Assembly (NCBI RefSeq): GCF_004330295.1
Contig: NZ_SJOJ01000018.1
Location: 51,308-115,307 of the forward strand
Direction of reading: 5' to 3'
DNA from: Rahnella victoriana
Lineage (GTDB): Bacteria; Pseudomonadota; Gammaproteobacteria; Enterobacterales; Enterobacteriaceae
Length of the DNA stretch: 64,000 nt
Shown here piece after piece: positions 38,279-47,614 of this stretch. Each line of letters opens with the position of its first letter. Positions within the stretch are counted from its first letter, which is position 1. The notes under the pieces are model-generated. The model had not been told where the DNA came from and did not search any database. It saw only the letters and a program-made list of their open reading frames with translations. Both the position numbers and the translations under genes were made by a program.

Positions 38279-38342
38279 AAAAAAGCCACTTCCAAAGAAA
38301 GAGCCGTTCTCAACATCTCCCTTTTTTATTCGCTGAAACTTT

Positions 38343-40331
38343 CTATTTCGCCTGCTTTCTCAGCAGATAAATAAAGTACGGTGCGCCGATAAAAGTGGCG
38401 AGCAAACCGGCGGGGATTTGATCCGGGAAGATGATCATCCGTCCGCACCAGTCCGCAAAGACCATCAGCAAACCGCCAAGCACACTGGCGACCATCCACT
38501 GCGGGATTGCCCTGCGGAACCCCATCATTCGGGCCATATGCGGTGCCATCAGGCCGACAAAACTCAGCGGCCCGACCGTCAGTGTCGCGGCAGCCGTCAT
38601 CACCGCCGCCAGCAACAGGATCGCCACCCGGGTGGGTGTCAGCGCCAGACCCACCGATCTCGCCGTCACGCTGCCCAGCGGCAGGATGTTAATCCAGCGT
38701 CGGCAGAACGGCACAATCATCATGGTGACCGCAGCCAGAGCCAGCGTGCGCCACGCGGTGGCGGCAGTGACAGAATAAGTCGAACCTGAGAGCCAGGTCA
38801 GCAGGCCGCCCATGCGCGGATCGCCGCTCGCCAGCAATAACGTCATCAGCGTGGTGAACGCGGTACTGAGCGCGATACCGGTCAGCAACATGCGTTCGGC
38901 AGAGAAACTGCGCAATCCCGAGGTGACCATAATCACCAGCAACGTCAGCGCCGCACCGGCACTGCCTGCCGGTAACAGCCAGACAAACGCATCGCCCGGC
39001 ACGATAAACATCATCACCACCACGCCGGTCGCCGCGCCGGAACTGATCCCCAGCACTTCCGGACTGGCCATCGCATTGCCGGTGAGTTTCTGGATCAGCA
39101 CGCCGGACGAGGCCAGCATCACGCCCGCCGCCAGCGCCGCCAGCACGCGCGGTAAGCGCCACGGCAGCAGCGCCTGTAAATCGGCACCGGTTGACCAGCT
39201 CCAGCCGGTCGCGTTGCGTCCGGCCATCAGCGCGACCATCAGGCCGAGGAACAGCACGGCGAGCGCCAGCGACACCCAGCGCACCAGATGCTGACGTTCA
39301 TCGGGCACATGGTCGCCCTGATCCATCGGCGGCGGTGTCATGTTATTGCGCAGACGCGGCAGCAGCCATAACAGCAGCGGCGCGCCCACCAGCGCCGTGG
39401 CGGCACCGGTCGGAATTTCCATCCAGAAGGGGGTGATAAACTGCATCACCTGATCGGTGAGCCACAACAGCAGCGCACCGATCACCGGTGCCAGAATAAG
39501 GCGCGCAGGCAGACGACGCGCGCCGAGCATTTTTGCCAGCAGCGGTGCAAACAGGCCGATAAAGCCGATGATGCCCACCGCATTGACCAGTTGCGCACTC
39601 ATCAGGATCGCCAGCGTCAGGACAGCAAGACGCGCCGCTGACAGCCCGAGACCGAGGTTTTTGGCGACGCCGTCATCCAGCCCCAGCAGGGTCATCGGCC
39701 GCTGCAACAGAAACGCCAGCAGCCAGACAATAATCAGGCGCGGCAGCAGGAAATTCGCGACATCCCAGTCCTGCTGGTTCAGCGCCCCGCTGCTCCACAT
39801 GTACAGGCTTTGCAGGTTCTGATAGTTGAAGATGCCGATCAGGCCGTTCACCGCACCGCAATACAAGCCGAGCACCAGACCGGCGAGGATCAGCGTGACC
39901 GGTGACATACGTTTGCCCCAGGCGATACCAAACACCAGCGCACCGATGACCACTGCCCCGGCCATGGCGGCAAACTGCTGAGTGATCATCCCGCCCGGCA
40001 GCGCCCACAACGTGGCGACGGTCAGGCCGAGCTGCGCGCCCGCCGAGACGCCAAGCGTCGCGGGTTCCGCCAGCGGATTGCGTAAAACCTGCTGAAACAG
40101 CAGACCGACCAGCCCCAGTCCGGCCCCCGCCAGCAAGGCCACGGCGACGCGCGGCAGCAGGCTGTAGTGGAAAAGCATCTGCTGAACGTTATCGATATCC
40201 GGCTGCCACAATGCGCCGCGCCACTGCGCATAAGGCAGTTGCTGATGCAGGTTGTAAATGCTGAGCGCACCGGCGGCCAGCGTCAGAATAATCAGAAGGA
40301 TCAGCGACACGCTGAGCGAACGGCGGCTCAT
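38343..40331 (-). CDS. fhuB: ferric hydroxamate ABC transporter permease FhuB
   Basis: 662-residue inner-membrane permease made of two fused FecCD domains, about 20 transmembrane segments in all (E. coli FhuB is 660). The EAA-like contacts with FhuC recur in each half (EPATLGVSAGAQLG and SPEVLGISSGAATG). ATG at 40331 overlaps the fhuD stop by 4 bp; a longer open frame to 40511 lies over fhuD. It imports hydroxamate siderophores with FhuC and FhuD. Confidence 0.96.
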   Translation of the reverse strand: MSRRSLSVSLILLIILTLAAGALSIYNLHQQLPYAQWRGALWQPDIDNVQQMLFHYSLLPRVAVALLAGAGLGLVGLLFQQVLRNPLAEPATLGVSAGAQLGLTVATLWALPGGMITQQFAAMAGAVVIGALVFGIAWGKRMSPVTLILAGLVLGLYCGAVNGLIGIFNYQNLQSLYMWSSGALNQQDWDVANFLLPRLIIVWLLAFLLQRPMTLLGLDDGVAKNLGLGLSAARLAVLTLAILMSAQLVNAVGIIGFIGLFAPLLAKMLGARRLPARLILAPVIGALLLWLTDQVMQFITPFWMEIPTGAATALVGAPLLLWLLPRLRNNMTPPPMDQGDHVPDERQHLVRWVSLALAVLFLGLMVALMAGRNATGWSWSTGADLQALLPWRLPRVLAALAAGVMLASSGVLIQKLTGNAMASPEVLGISSGAATGVVVMMFIVPGDAFVWLLPAGSAGAALTLLVIMVTSGLRSFSAERMLLTGIALSTAFTTLMTLLLASGDPRMGGLLTWLSGSTYSVTAATAWRTLALAAVTMMIVPFCRRWINILPLGSVTARSVGLALTPTRVAILLLAAVMTAAATLTVGPLSFVGLMAPHMARMMGFRRAIPQWMVASVLGGLLMVFADWCGRMIIFPDQIPAGLLATFIGAPYFIYLLRKQAK

Positions 40332-41230
40332 AGGGGTTTCCCCAGGGTGCGGGTTAACAATTTGCAGAAATTCATCGCGCTGAAAGTGGCGCCGTAATAC
40401 CACACGGCAGGCACGATGCTGAACTGGTTTGCGCGCACGAACGGCATGGATTGCCAGAGGGGCGTTTTCGCGACGGCGGCCATCATGTCGGCGTTGTCGT
40501 GTTCGAAACACAATACGCGGGCATTTTTAATGCTGGTCAGGCGCTCGACGCCGACCGAGACACTGCCCCAGAAACTGCCTTCGCCTTGCCAGGCGTTGGT
40601 CAGTCCGAGTTCGCTCATCACTTCATCGAACATGCAGCCCACACCAAACACCAGCACATGACGCGTATCGATAAAGGTGATCAGCAATAACGGCTGCTGC
40701 GCGACGGGCTTCAGTTGCTCGCGGGTCTGCGCCAGAGTGTCGCGGTAAAGCTGCAAATGCGTTTCCGCACGATCCTGTAAACCGAGGGTATCGGCCAGTT
40801 TATGCAGGGAACTGATCGCCAGATTGAGCGGTTTTGCCGAGCCGTCGTTAGCTTTAACGCCCAGCACCGGCGCGATGGATTCAAGCTGGCTGATGGTCGG
40901 GCCGTAACCGGTGGTGATCAGCAGCAGCGAGGGTTTCAGTTGCTGGATCAGTTCCATGTTCGGTTCAGTACGCTGACCGACGTCAATCACGCCCGGTGCC
41001 AGCGGCGGTTCAACCACCCAGGTGTTGTAATTGCGGATATCGGCAATCGCCAGCGGCATCACGCCGAGTGCTATCAGCAACTCGGTGGGCAACCATTCGA
41101 GGGTAACAATGCGGCTGAGATCGGGGCGCGACGCCGACAGCGCAGGCAGCGACGTCAGCAACGGGGAAAGCGCCATCATCTGCAACAGACGGCGACGGGT
41201 TAATCCGGAAAAGTTTGAAATATCAGACAT
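40328..41230 (-). CDS. fhuD: ferric hydroxamate-binding periplasmic protein FhuD
   Basis: 300 residues with a twin-arginine signal (TRRRLLQMMALSPLL), as in E. coli FhuD, and a class III binding-protein fold. RIVTLEWLPTELLIALGVMP and the C-terminal VWYYGATFSAMNF match the family. It is 2 bp after fhuC and overlaps fhuB, so the operon is fhuA-fhuC-fhuD-fhuB. Confidence 0.95.
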   Translation of the reverse strand: MSDISNFSGLTRRRLLQMMALSPLLTSLPALSASRPDLSRIVTLEWLPTELLIALGVMPLAIADIRNYNTWVVEPPLAPGVIDVGQRTEPNMELIQQLKPSLLLITTGYGPTISQLESIAPVLGVKANDGSAKPLNLAISSLHKLADTLGLQDRAETHLQLYRDTLAQTREQLKPVAQQPLLLITFIDTRHVLVFGVGCMFDEVMSELGLTNAWQGEGSFWGSVSVGVERLTSIKNARVLCFEHDNADMMAAVAKTPLWQSMPFVRANQFSIVPAVWYYGATFSAMNFCKLLTRTLGKPL

Positions 41231-41231
41231 A

Positions 41232-42044
41232 TCAGTATACGAAGCTCACCGGCGCGCCACCCGCAGGATGCGGCAGGATACCCATCGGAATACCATAAAT
41301 TTGTTCAAGCACATCGCCGCGCATCATCTCTTCCGGCGCGCCCTGTGCAATCATTTCGCCACCGCGCAACGCCATCAGCTGATCGCAATAACGGGCGGCC
41401 ATGTTCAGGTCATGCAGCACCGCGATCACGGTTAAGCCTTTTTCACGGCTCAGACGCTGGATCAACGCCAGCACGTCTTTCTGATGCGCGATATCCAGCG
41501 CAGACGTCGGCTCATCCAGCAGCAGGCAACGGCTGTCCTGCGCCACCATCATCGCCAGCCAGGCGCGCTGACGTTCGCCGCCGGAGAGGCTGTCCACCAG
41601 ACGGTGCGCGAAGGGTTTAAGGCCGACCAGCGCAATGGCTTCTTCGACCTTTTCTTTATCCTGATGTTTGAAACGCCCGAGCGCGCCGTGCCACGGGTAG
41701 CGGCCAATCGCCACCAGTTCCTGCACGGTCATGCCTTCTGCGGCAGGAAGTTGCTGTGGCAGGTACGCCACCTGACGCGCAAAGGCTTTGCTGTCCCACT
41801 GCGCCAGCGGCGTTTCATTGAGATAAATCGTTCCGGATGTCGCGGACTGATGCCGCCCGAGCATTTTTAACAACGTCGACTTCCCCGATCCGTTGTGACC
41901 GATCAGACCACACACTTTGCCCTGCGCAAAGGTCAGGGATAATGGCGCGAGAAGCGTGCGTCCCGGGACGCTGAAACTCACGTCCTGCAGGCGGAAGACG
42001 CTGTCTGGCAGCGGGGAAGACGGATGTACGTTGTGATCAGGCAT
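41232..42044 (-). CDS. fhuC: ferric hydroxamate ABC transporter ATPase FhuC
   Basis: 270 residues from ATG at 42044; the open frame extends to a GTG at 42089, but E. coli FhuC (265) supports the shorter form. Walker A GHNGSGKST, signature LSGGERQR and Walker B LLLDEPTSALD are intact. It powers ferrichrome-type uptake through FhuB. It lies 208 bp after fhuA. Confidence 0.95.
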   Translation of the reverse strand: MPDHNVHPSSPLPDSVFRLQDVSFSVPGRTLLAPLSLTFAQGKVCGLIGHNGSGKSTLLKMLGRHQSATSGTIYLNETPLAQWDSKAFARQVAYLPQQLPAAEGMTVQELVAIGRYPWHGALGRFKHQDKEKVEEAIALVGLKPFAHRLVDSLSGGERQRAWLAMMVAQDSRCLLLDEPTSALDIAHQKDVLALIQRLSREKGLTVIAVLHDLNMAARYCDQLMALRGGEMIAQGAPEEMMRGDVLEQIYGIPMGILPHPAGGAPVSFVY

Positions 42045-42252
42045 AAGATTTTCTACGTCGACATCTGGTTGAGAACAGGAAACGGGCACGACCTGCGTGC
42101 CCGGATTTTGGTGCTTACGACTCCATCGATATCCTCAGTAATTCTGGTTGCAGACAGGCGACAAGTGCGCGAATCCCCGGGCGCTGAGTCAACTAAGTGA
42201 CCGGGGTGAACGAACGCCGTCAACGCATCTGCAGCCTGAAGTACAACGGATA

Positions 42253-44481
42253 TCAGAAACGGAATGTGGCGGTGGCTACGACCTGGCGATCCGAACCCCA
42301 GTAACAGGCGTAATCGCGGTAGCAGCTGGCGACATATTCGCGATCCAGCAGGTTGTTAATGTTCAGGCCAACGGAAGAACCCGGCATGCCGAAGCGACCC
42401 AGATCGTATTTCACCGTCGCATCCACCAGCGTGTAGGAAGAGACGTTGAAGGCTTCATTGGCTTTGTCTGCATTTACGCCATTGGTGGTGTAGAAGCTGG
42501 AGCTGGCACCGACATAACGCACACCGGAACCGAGGGTCAGACCGCTGAGCGCCGTTTCGTGGAAGGTATAATCCGCCCACAGAGAGGCCATATTTGCGGG
42601 CACTTCAACAGGACGTTTGCCTTCGAAATTGGTGTCATGCGTGTATTTGGCATCGGTATAGGTGTAAGACGCCGTCACGTTAATGTTGGCGTTAACCGCC
42701 GCTTTGGCTTCCAGTTCCAGACCACGCGAACGAATTTCACCGGACTGAACGCTGAAGGCAGCATCAGCAGGATTGGCCGTCAGGTTTTTGTCTTTTGTCA
42801 GTTGGTATACCGCTGCCGTCAGGCTGATCGGACGATCGTTCGGGATATATTTGATCCCGGCTTCGTACTGTTTGCCCATTGAAGGATCGAATGGCTTCCC
42901 TTCTTTGGTCGCGCCTGCGGTCGGTTCAAAGGATTCGCTGTAACTGAAGTACGGAGAAATACCATTGTCGAACAGGTAGTTCAGACCGCCACGCCAGGTG
43001 AACTGCTCATCGTTGATCTGCGACGCGCTGTTGGTCGTGCGGGTAAAGGTTGAGCTTTTCGCGAAGTCGTAACGACCGCCAACAGTCAGGATCCACTTAT
43101 TCCACTCTGCCTGATCCTGCACATACAGACCGGTTTGTTCCTGACGATTAAGGATTTCGTACGGGAAGTACAGGGACACGTTGCCGTTACCATATTGCGG
43201 ATTCGCCAGATTCAGGTTACTTGCACTGCCGTAGTCTGCGTCAATATCGTTACGCATACGCATGTAATCAACACCAGCCAGCAGGGTGTGATCAACATCG
43301 CCGGTGCCGAATTTAGCCTGAGCCTGTGTATCGACGTCAAAGTTCGCCAGCTTCTCTTTGGACTGAACATAGCTGCGCGTAATGTTGCCGTTACCGAGGT
43401 AACCGAAGCCATAGACAGATTTATATTCAGTATCAAGTTTGGTGTAACGCAGGTTCTGACGAACCGTCCACGTATCATCAAACTGATGTGCGAAGCTGTA
43501 ACCGACCATTTTCTGAGTGCGGGACATCCGGTTACCCGCTTCACCCTCGTTGAAATCGGTCGGCAACTTGTGGGCTTTCCCGTCGGCGTCGTAATACGGC
43601 ACCACGGTGCCTTCACGCGGCAACCAGCCATAGTATCCGGCATCCGGATCGTTCTGGAAATTGCTCAGGAAGGTGAAGTCAGTTTTATCATCAGGACGCC
43701 ATGAGAAAGACGGCGCAATCGAATAGCGTTTTTCTTTCGCCATTTCCTGCTGTGCATCCTGACTGCGCGCCACGCCGGTCAGACGGTAGGAAAAGACGCC
43801 TGCGTCATCAATGGCATCGCTGAAGTCAAAACCGGTCTGGTACAGGTTGTCTGTACCCATTTTGAACTGCACTTCTTTCAGCGGTTCGGTGGTCGGACGC
43901 TTGCTGACCATGCTGACAACGCCGCCCGGGTTACTTTTGCCGTACAGGACAGAAGACGGTCCGCGCAGCAGTTCAACACGCTCAAGCATGTACGGATCCA
44001 TCGAGACTTCGGAGTAGTTATCCCCCTGAAGTTTGATGCCGTCGAGATACTGGTTGGTGTTCACAGAAGTGAAGCCACGGATTGCCATGGCATCAATGGT
44101 GTTAGAGCTGCCGCGGCTGGCAAACACACCGGCTGTGTAGCCCAGCGCTTCTTTCACGGTGACAGGCTGCTTCATGTCCATTTCTTCGCGGGTGACCACG
44201 GAAATAGATTGTGGCGTCTTCACCAGTGGCGTGTCGGTTTTTGTGCCGGTCGCGCTGTGTTTTGCCGCGATAGTGGCCGCCGGCCCCCACGCAGATTCGG
44301 GTGCCGCTTCGGCCATTGCCGAGCTGGTCACGTTGATGGTGTCTTCAGTGGCAGGCGCTGTGGTCGCGGCACCTGCGTAGAACGCGGTGGCGCTGAGTGC
44401 TGCGGTAATGGTTAAAGCTAACGTCCGACGCTTGAATGCGCCTTTTTGGACTGAGTTTGAAAGCGAGCGTTGAGAAGCCAT
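42253..44481 (-). CDS. fhuA: TonB-dependent ferrichrome receptor FhuA
   Basis: 742-residue outer-membrane receptor. A long signal peptide is followed by a TonB box (DTINVTSS), plug domain (TPQSISVVTREEMD) and 22-stranded barrel ending in TATFRF. The C-terminal DREYVASC...YACYWG cysteine pair matches E. coli FhuA. ATG at 44481 is chosen over an open frame to 44553. A Fur-box-like sequence overlaps its promoter. Surface loops differ from E. coli and may alter phage or siderophore range. Confidence 0.94.
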   Translation of the reverse strand: MASQRSLSNSVQKGAFKRRTLALTITAALSATAFYAGAATTAPATEDTINVTSSAMAEAAPESAWGPAATIAAKHSATGTKTDTPLVKTPQSISVVTREEMDMKQPVTVKEALGYTAGVFASRGSSNTIDAMAIRGFTSVNTNQYLDGIKLQGDNYSEVSMDPYMLERVELLRGPSSVLYGKSNPGGVVSMVSKRPTTEPLKEVQFKMGTDNLYQTGFDFSDAIDDAGVFSYRLTGVARSQDAQQEMAKEKRYSIAPSFSWRPDDKTDFTFLSNFQNDPDAGYYGWLPREGTVVPYYDADGKAHKLPTDFNEGEAGNRMSRTQKMVGYSFAHQFDDTWTVRQNLRYTKLDTEYKSVYGFGYLGNGNITRSYVQSKEKLANFDVDTQAQAKFGTGDVDHTLLAGVDYMRMRNDIDADYGSASNLNLANPQYGNGNVSLYFPYEILNRQEQTGLYVQDQAEWNKWILTVGGRYDFAKSSTFTRTTNSASQINDEQFTWRGGLNYLFDNGISPYFSYSESFEPTAGATKEGKPFDPSMGKQYEAGIKYIPNDRPISLTAAVYQLTKDKNLTANPADAAFSVQSGEIRSRGLELEAKAAVNANINVTASYTYTDAKYTHDTNFEGKRPVEVPANMASLWADYTFHETALSGLTLGSGVRYVGASSSFYTTNGVNADKANEAFNVSSYTLVDATVKYDLGRFGMPGSSVGLNINNLLDREYVASCYRDYACYWGSDRQVVATATFRF

Positions 44482-44516
44482 TGCATAATCTCTGGAGGAG
44501 TAATGGGAATGTAAAC

Positions 44517-44553
44517 GATAATTATTATTATGACCGTCGCATATTATGCTCAA
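44517..44553 (-). promoter_or_regulatory. fhuA promoter with Fur box
   Basis: On the minus strand TTGAGC (44548-44553) and TAATAA (44525-44530) are 17 bp apart. GATAATTATTATTATGACC (44517-44535) matches 14 of 19 positions of the Fur consensus and covers the -10, so iron repression is expected. Confidence 0.7.
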
Positions 44554-44721
44554 TGCTTACGCGGCTGCAAGCCTATTTAATGCATAGATTGTCCGAATGA
44601 ATAAAAAGTATCCCCATGTTAAACATGGGTAAAAACGCCTATAAATTAAACGGGAATGAATGTGACAAGCTTGCGGGAAATGTAAATTATGGCGGGTAAA
44701 TTGGGATGAAGACCGGCAAAT

Positions 44722-44751
44722 AAAAAAGGCGCAATTCTCATTGCGCCTTTT
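44722..44751 (-). terminator. mrcB terminator
   Basis: Perfect 12-bp stem AAAAGGCGCAAT/ATTGCGCCTTTT with a TCTC loop, 24 bp past the mrcB stop. Confidence 0.85.
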
Positions 44752-44774
44752 AGGTTTATTGAATCAATCGTTTA

Positions 44775-47408
44775 TCAGTTGCCTGAGCCAAACATATCCT
44801 TGATCCAGCCCGCCACACCGTTGCTGTCTTTTTTCTCATCCTGAGACTGAGGCTGTTGCCCGGATTGCTGCTGTTGTTGCTGTTGCTGTTGCTGCTGCTG
44901 CATCTGTTGTTGCTGCTGTTGCTGAACCGCGCTCACTGACGCCTGACACATGGCATCCGGTGAATCAGTCCAGACCGGAATTGAACGCACCGCGCCACTC
45001 CCGCCCAGCAAGCCGCCGCTGTCGCCGCCGCAGACAAAGTTACCGCTGCCATCAATATTCATCGTATTGATGCCTTCCGGCATTTGCAGGTCGAGCGGCT
45101 GAGGCGTGCCGTTTTCCAGATAGCGTCCGTAAAGCACCAGCGCACCGGTAGAACCCCACAGTTTAGACGGGCCGTTGTTATCGCGGCCAACCCAGGTGAT
45201 CGCCACCTGATTGCCATCGATACCGGCAAACCAGCTGTCACGCAGTTCGTTGGAGGTCCCGGTTTTCGCCGCCAGATGCAGTTTCGGGAACTTGTTAGCT
45301 AATGCGCGGGATGTCCCTTCCTGCACCACCTGCTGCATCGCATACAGCGTCAGATACGCCGCCTGCGACGGGATCACACGGATGGCCTGCGGGAAGCTCT
45401 GATAAAGCACCGTGCCGTCTTCCGCAATCACCGAGCGCACCGCAGACAGTGGCGCTTTGTTGCCGCCGCTGGCAATGGTCTGGTATTCCTGCGCGACTTC
45501 CATCGGCGTCAGCGCAATCGCACCCAGCAGCATCGACGGCGTCTGGTTCAGGGATTCTTTCGGGATCCCCAAATCAATCAGCGTTTTGGTGATGTTATCC
45601 AGCCCGACTGCCATCCCCAGATTAACCGTCGGGACGTTCATCGAACGCGCCAACGCATCCACCAGCAGCACCTGACCACGGAACTGATGGTCATCGTTTT
45701 TCGGCGACCAGGTCTGGCCGTTCGCCAGTTTCAGGGTCAGCGGCTGATCGGCAAGAATGGTATTCAGACGGTATTTATCCGGCTGAGACAACGCGGTCAG
45801 ATAGGTCGCCGGTTTCGCCAGTGAGCCAACCTGGCGGCGTGCCTGCATCGCACGGTTGAAGCCCGCGAACTGCGTTTCCGCGCCGCCGACCATCGCCCGC
45901 ACTTCGCCGGTATAACGGTCAACAATGACCATCGCCGTTTCAATGTCATTCAGGCCGCTTTTCTTACGCAGTAAAGGAATGCCTTCCTCGACCGCTTTTT
46001 CCGCCGCATCCTGAGAAATCGGATCCAGCGTGGTGAAGATTTTCACCCCGGACATGTCCTGAACTTTATCGCCCAGTTTCGCCTGAAGTTCCTGACGGAC
46101 CATCTGCATAAACGCCGGTTGCGGCGAAATCACCCCGCCCTTCGGCTGTACGCCCAGCGGACGCGCGCTCAGCATGTCATACAGTTCCTGATCGATAACT
46201 TTCTGCTCGACCAGCAAACGCAGCACCAGATTACGGCGTTGCAGCGCCATCTGCGGGTTACGCCACGGGTTATACAGCGACGCGCCTTTCACCATACCGA
46301 CCAGTAACGCCTGCTGATCCAGACTCAGTTCGTTCACCGGACGGCCAAAGTAATACAGGCTCGCCAGCGGGAAACCGCGGATCTGATCGGAACCGCTCTG
46401 GCCGAGATACACTTCGTTCAGGTACAGCTCAAGAATGCGGTCTTTGCTGTAATCCGCATCCAGCAGGATCGCCATAATCGCTTCACGCGCTTTACGGCTC
46501 AGTGAACGCTCGTTGGTCAGGAACAGGTTTTTCACCAGCTGCTGTGTCAGCGTTGAACCGCCCTGTACCGCATGACCGGCGGTCAGGTTCGCCAGCACCG
46601 CACGGCCGATGGAATAGAAGTTGATGCCGTCGTGTTCATAGAAATGACGGTCTTCCGTCGCCAGCAGGGTATCGACCAGCAAATCAGGGAAACCGGAACG
46701 CGGCACGAACAGACGCTGTTCACCGTTGGCATTAGATGCCTGCAACATGGTGATCAGACGCGGATCAAGGCGGAACAGCCCGAAATCACGCTGGTTATCC
46801 AGATTTTTGATCTCTGACAGGCTGTTGCCGTCAAACATCAGACGGGCATTCACCTGCCCTTCTTTCCCTTCCGGGAAATCAAACGGACGACGCAGCAAAT
46901 CGATGTAATTTGCGTGCACCGTAAACTCGCCCGGACGGGTGATGCGCGTCACTTCGCGGTATTGCGTGCCTTCCAGCAGGCCGACCATTTCGGCTTTGCT
47001 GATCGACATATCCGGCTCAAGGTTGACCTGACGGCCATACACCGCCGCAGGCAGTTGCCAGACTTTACCGCCATCAATACGGTCGTGAATTTGCTTGTTG
47101 AGATAAACCGCGTAAATCCCCAGCAAAATGAGGAAGACGACAAACAGTTTGACTAACAACCAGAACAGACGGCGCTTCTTGCTTTTCTTGCCGCCTTTAC
47201 TCGCTTTACGCGGCGGCGCTTTACGGCTCATGCGCGACTCCCGTTCTTCTTCGTAGTCATCATCATCTTCATACTCGTCATCGATTTCCTCTTCGTATTC
47301 TTCATAGTCGTCATCCCGACGGCTACGGCGAACGGGACGAGCCCGCGCAGGCTTGCGCCCGGCAGGTTTACCTTTACGGCCAATCGGCTCGCGATCATCG
47401 CCAGACAT
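44775..47408 (-). CDS. mrcB: penicillin-binding protein 1B
   Basis: 877-residue bifunctional murein synthase (E. coli 844). The cytoplasmic N-terminus is acidic and basic in blocks, followed by one transmembrane helix near residue 85, a UB2H region, the GT51 glycosyltransferase ([15 protein letters not shown]) and the transpeptidase with SLAKPATYL (SxxK), SMNVP and [10 protein letters not shown]. The C-terminus carries a 20-residue glutamine tract that accounts for part of the extra length. Order hrpB-mrcB-fhuA is as in E. coli. Confidence 0.96.
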   Translation of the reverse strand: MSGDDREPIGRKGKPAGRKPARARPVRRSRRDDDYEEYEEEIDDEYEDDDDYEEERESRMSRKAPPRKASKGGKKSKKRRLFWLLVKLFVVFLILLGIYAVYLNKQIHDRIDGGKVWQLPAAVYGRQVNLEPDMSISKAEMVGLLEGTQYREVTRITRPGEFTVHANYIDLLRRPFDFPEGKEGQVNARLMFDGNSLSEIKNLDNQRDFGLFRLDPRLITMLQASNANGEQRLFVPRSGFPDLLVDTLLATEDRHFYEHDGINFYSIGRAVLANLTAGHAVQGGSTLTQQLVKNLFLTNERSLSRKAREAIMAILLDADYSKDRILELYLNEVYLGQSGSDQIRGFPLASLYYFGRPVNELSLDQQALLVGMVKGASLYNPWRNPQMALQRRNLVLRLLVEQKVIDQELYDMLSARPLGVQPKGGVISPQPAFMQMVRQELQAKLGDKVQDMSGVKIFTTLDPISQDAAEKAVEEGIPLLRKKSGLNDIETAMVIVDRYTGEVRAMVGGAETQFAGFNRAMQARRQVGSLAKPATYLTALSQPDKYRLNTILADQPLTLKLANGQTWSPKNDDHQFRGQVLLVDALARSMNVPTVNLGMAVGLDNITKTLIDLGIPKESLNQTPSMLLGAIALTPMEVAQEYQTIASGGNKAPLSAVRSVIAEDGTVLYQSFPQAIRVIPSQAAYLTLYAMQQVVQEGTSRALANKFPKLHLAAKTGTSNELRDSWFAGIDGNQVAITWVGRDNNGPSKLWGSTGALVLYGRYLENGTPQPLDLQMPEGINTMNIDGSGNFVCGGDSGGLLGGSGAVRSIPVWTDSPDAMCQASVSAVQQQQQQQMQQQQQQQQQQQQSGQQPQSQDEKKDSNGVAGWIKDMFGSGN
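44865..44924 (-). repeat. CAG/CAA microsatellite encoding poly-Gln in PBP1B
   Basis: Twenty consecutive codons give seven Gln, one Met and twelve Gln. Mixed CAA and CAG codons reduce but do not exclude slippage. It lies in the periplasmic tail after the transpeptidase domain. Confidence 0.9.
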
Positions 47409-47614
47409 CAGTCAATCTCCCAACGTGCTGCTGTGTTCGTCATAATGATTCTGCTTAGCTGAGTCATTTTCATTTTAGCATTCAAAAAACGCGATATTTC
47501 AAACAGATAATCTCTCTGGCCTGAATTCAGGCCGCAAGGCGCTTACTCTGTGCCCCGCTTTAGATTTCGCACAGAAGAAATGTCTGAAAAATTGTGCTTT
47601 TCATGCACATTTCA

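Noticed and set aside
38041..38340. palindromic CCCTCCCC arrays as a CRISPR
   Set aside because: There is only one full and one half unit, with no regularly spaced unique spacers and no cas genes.
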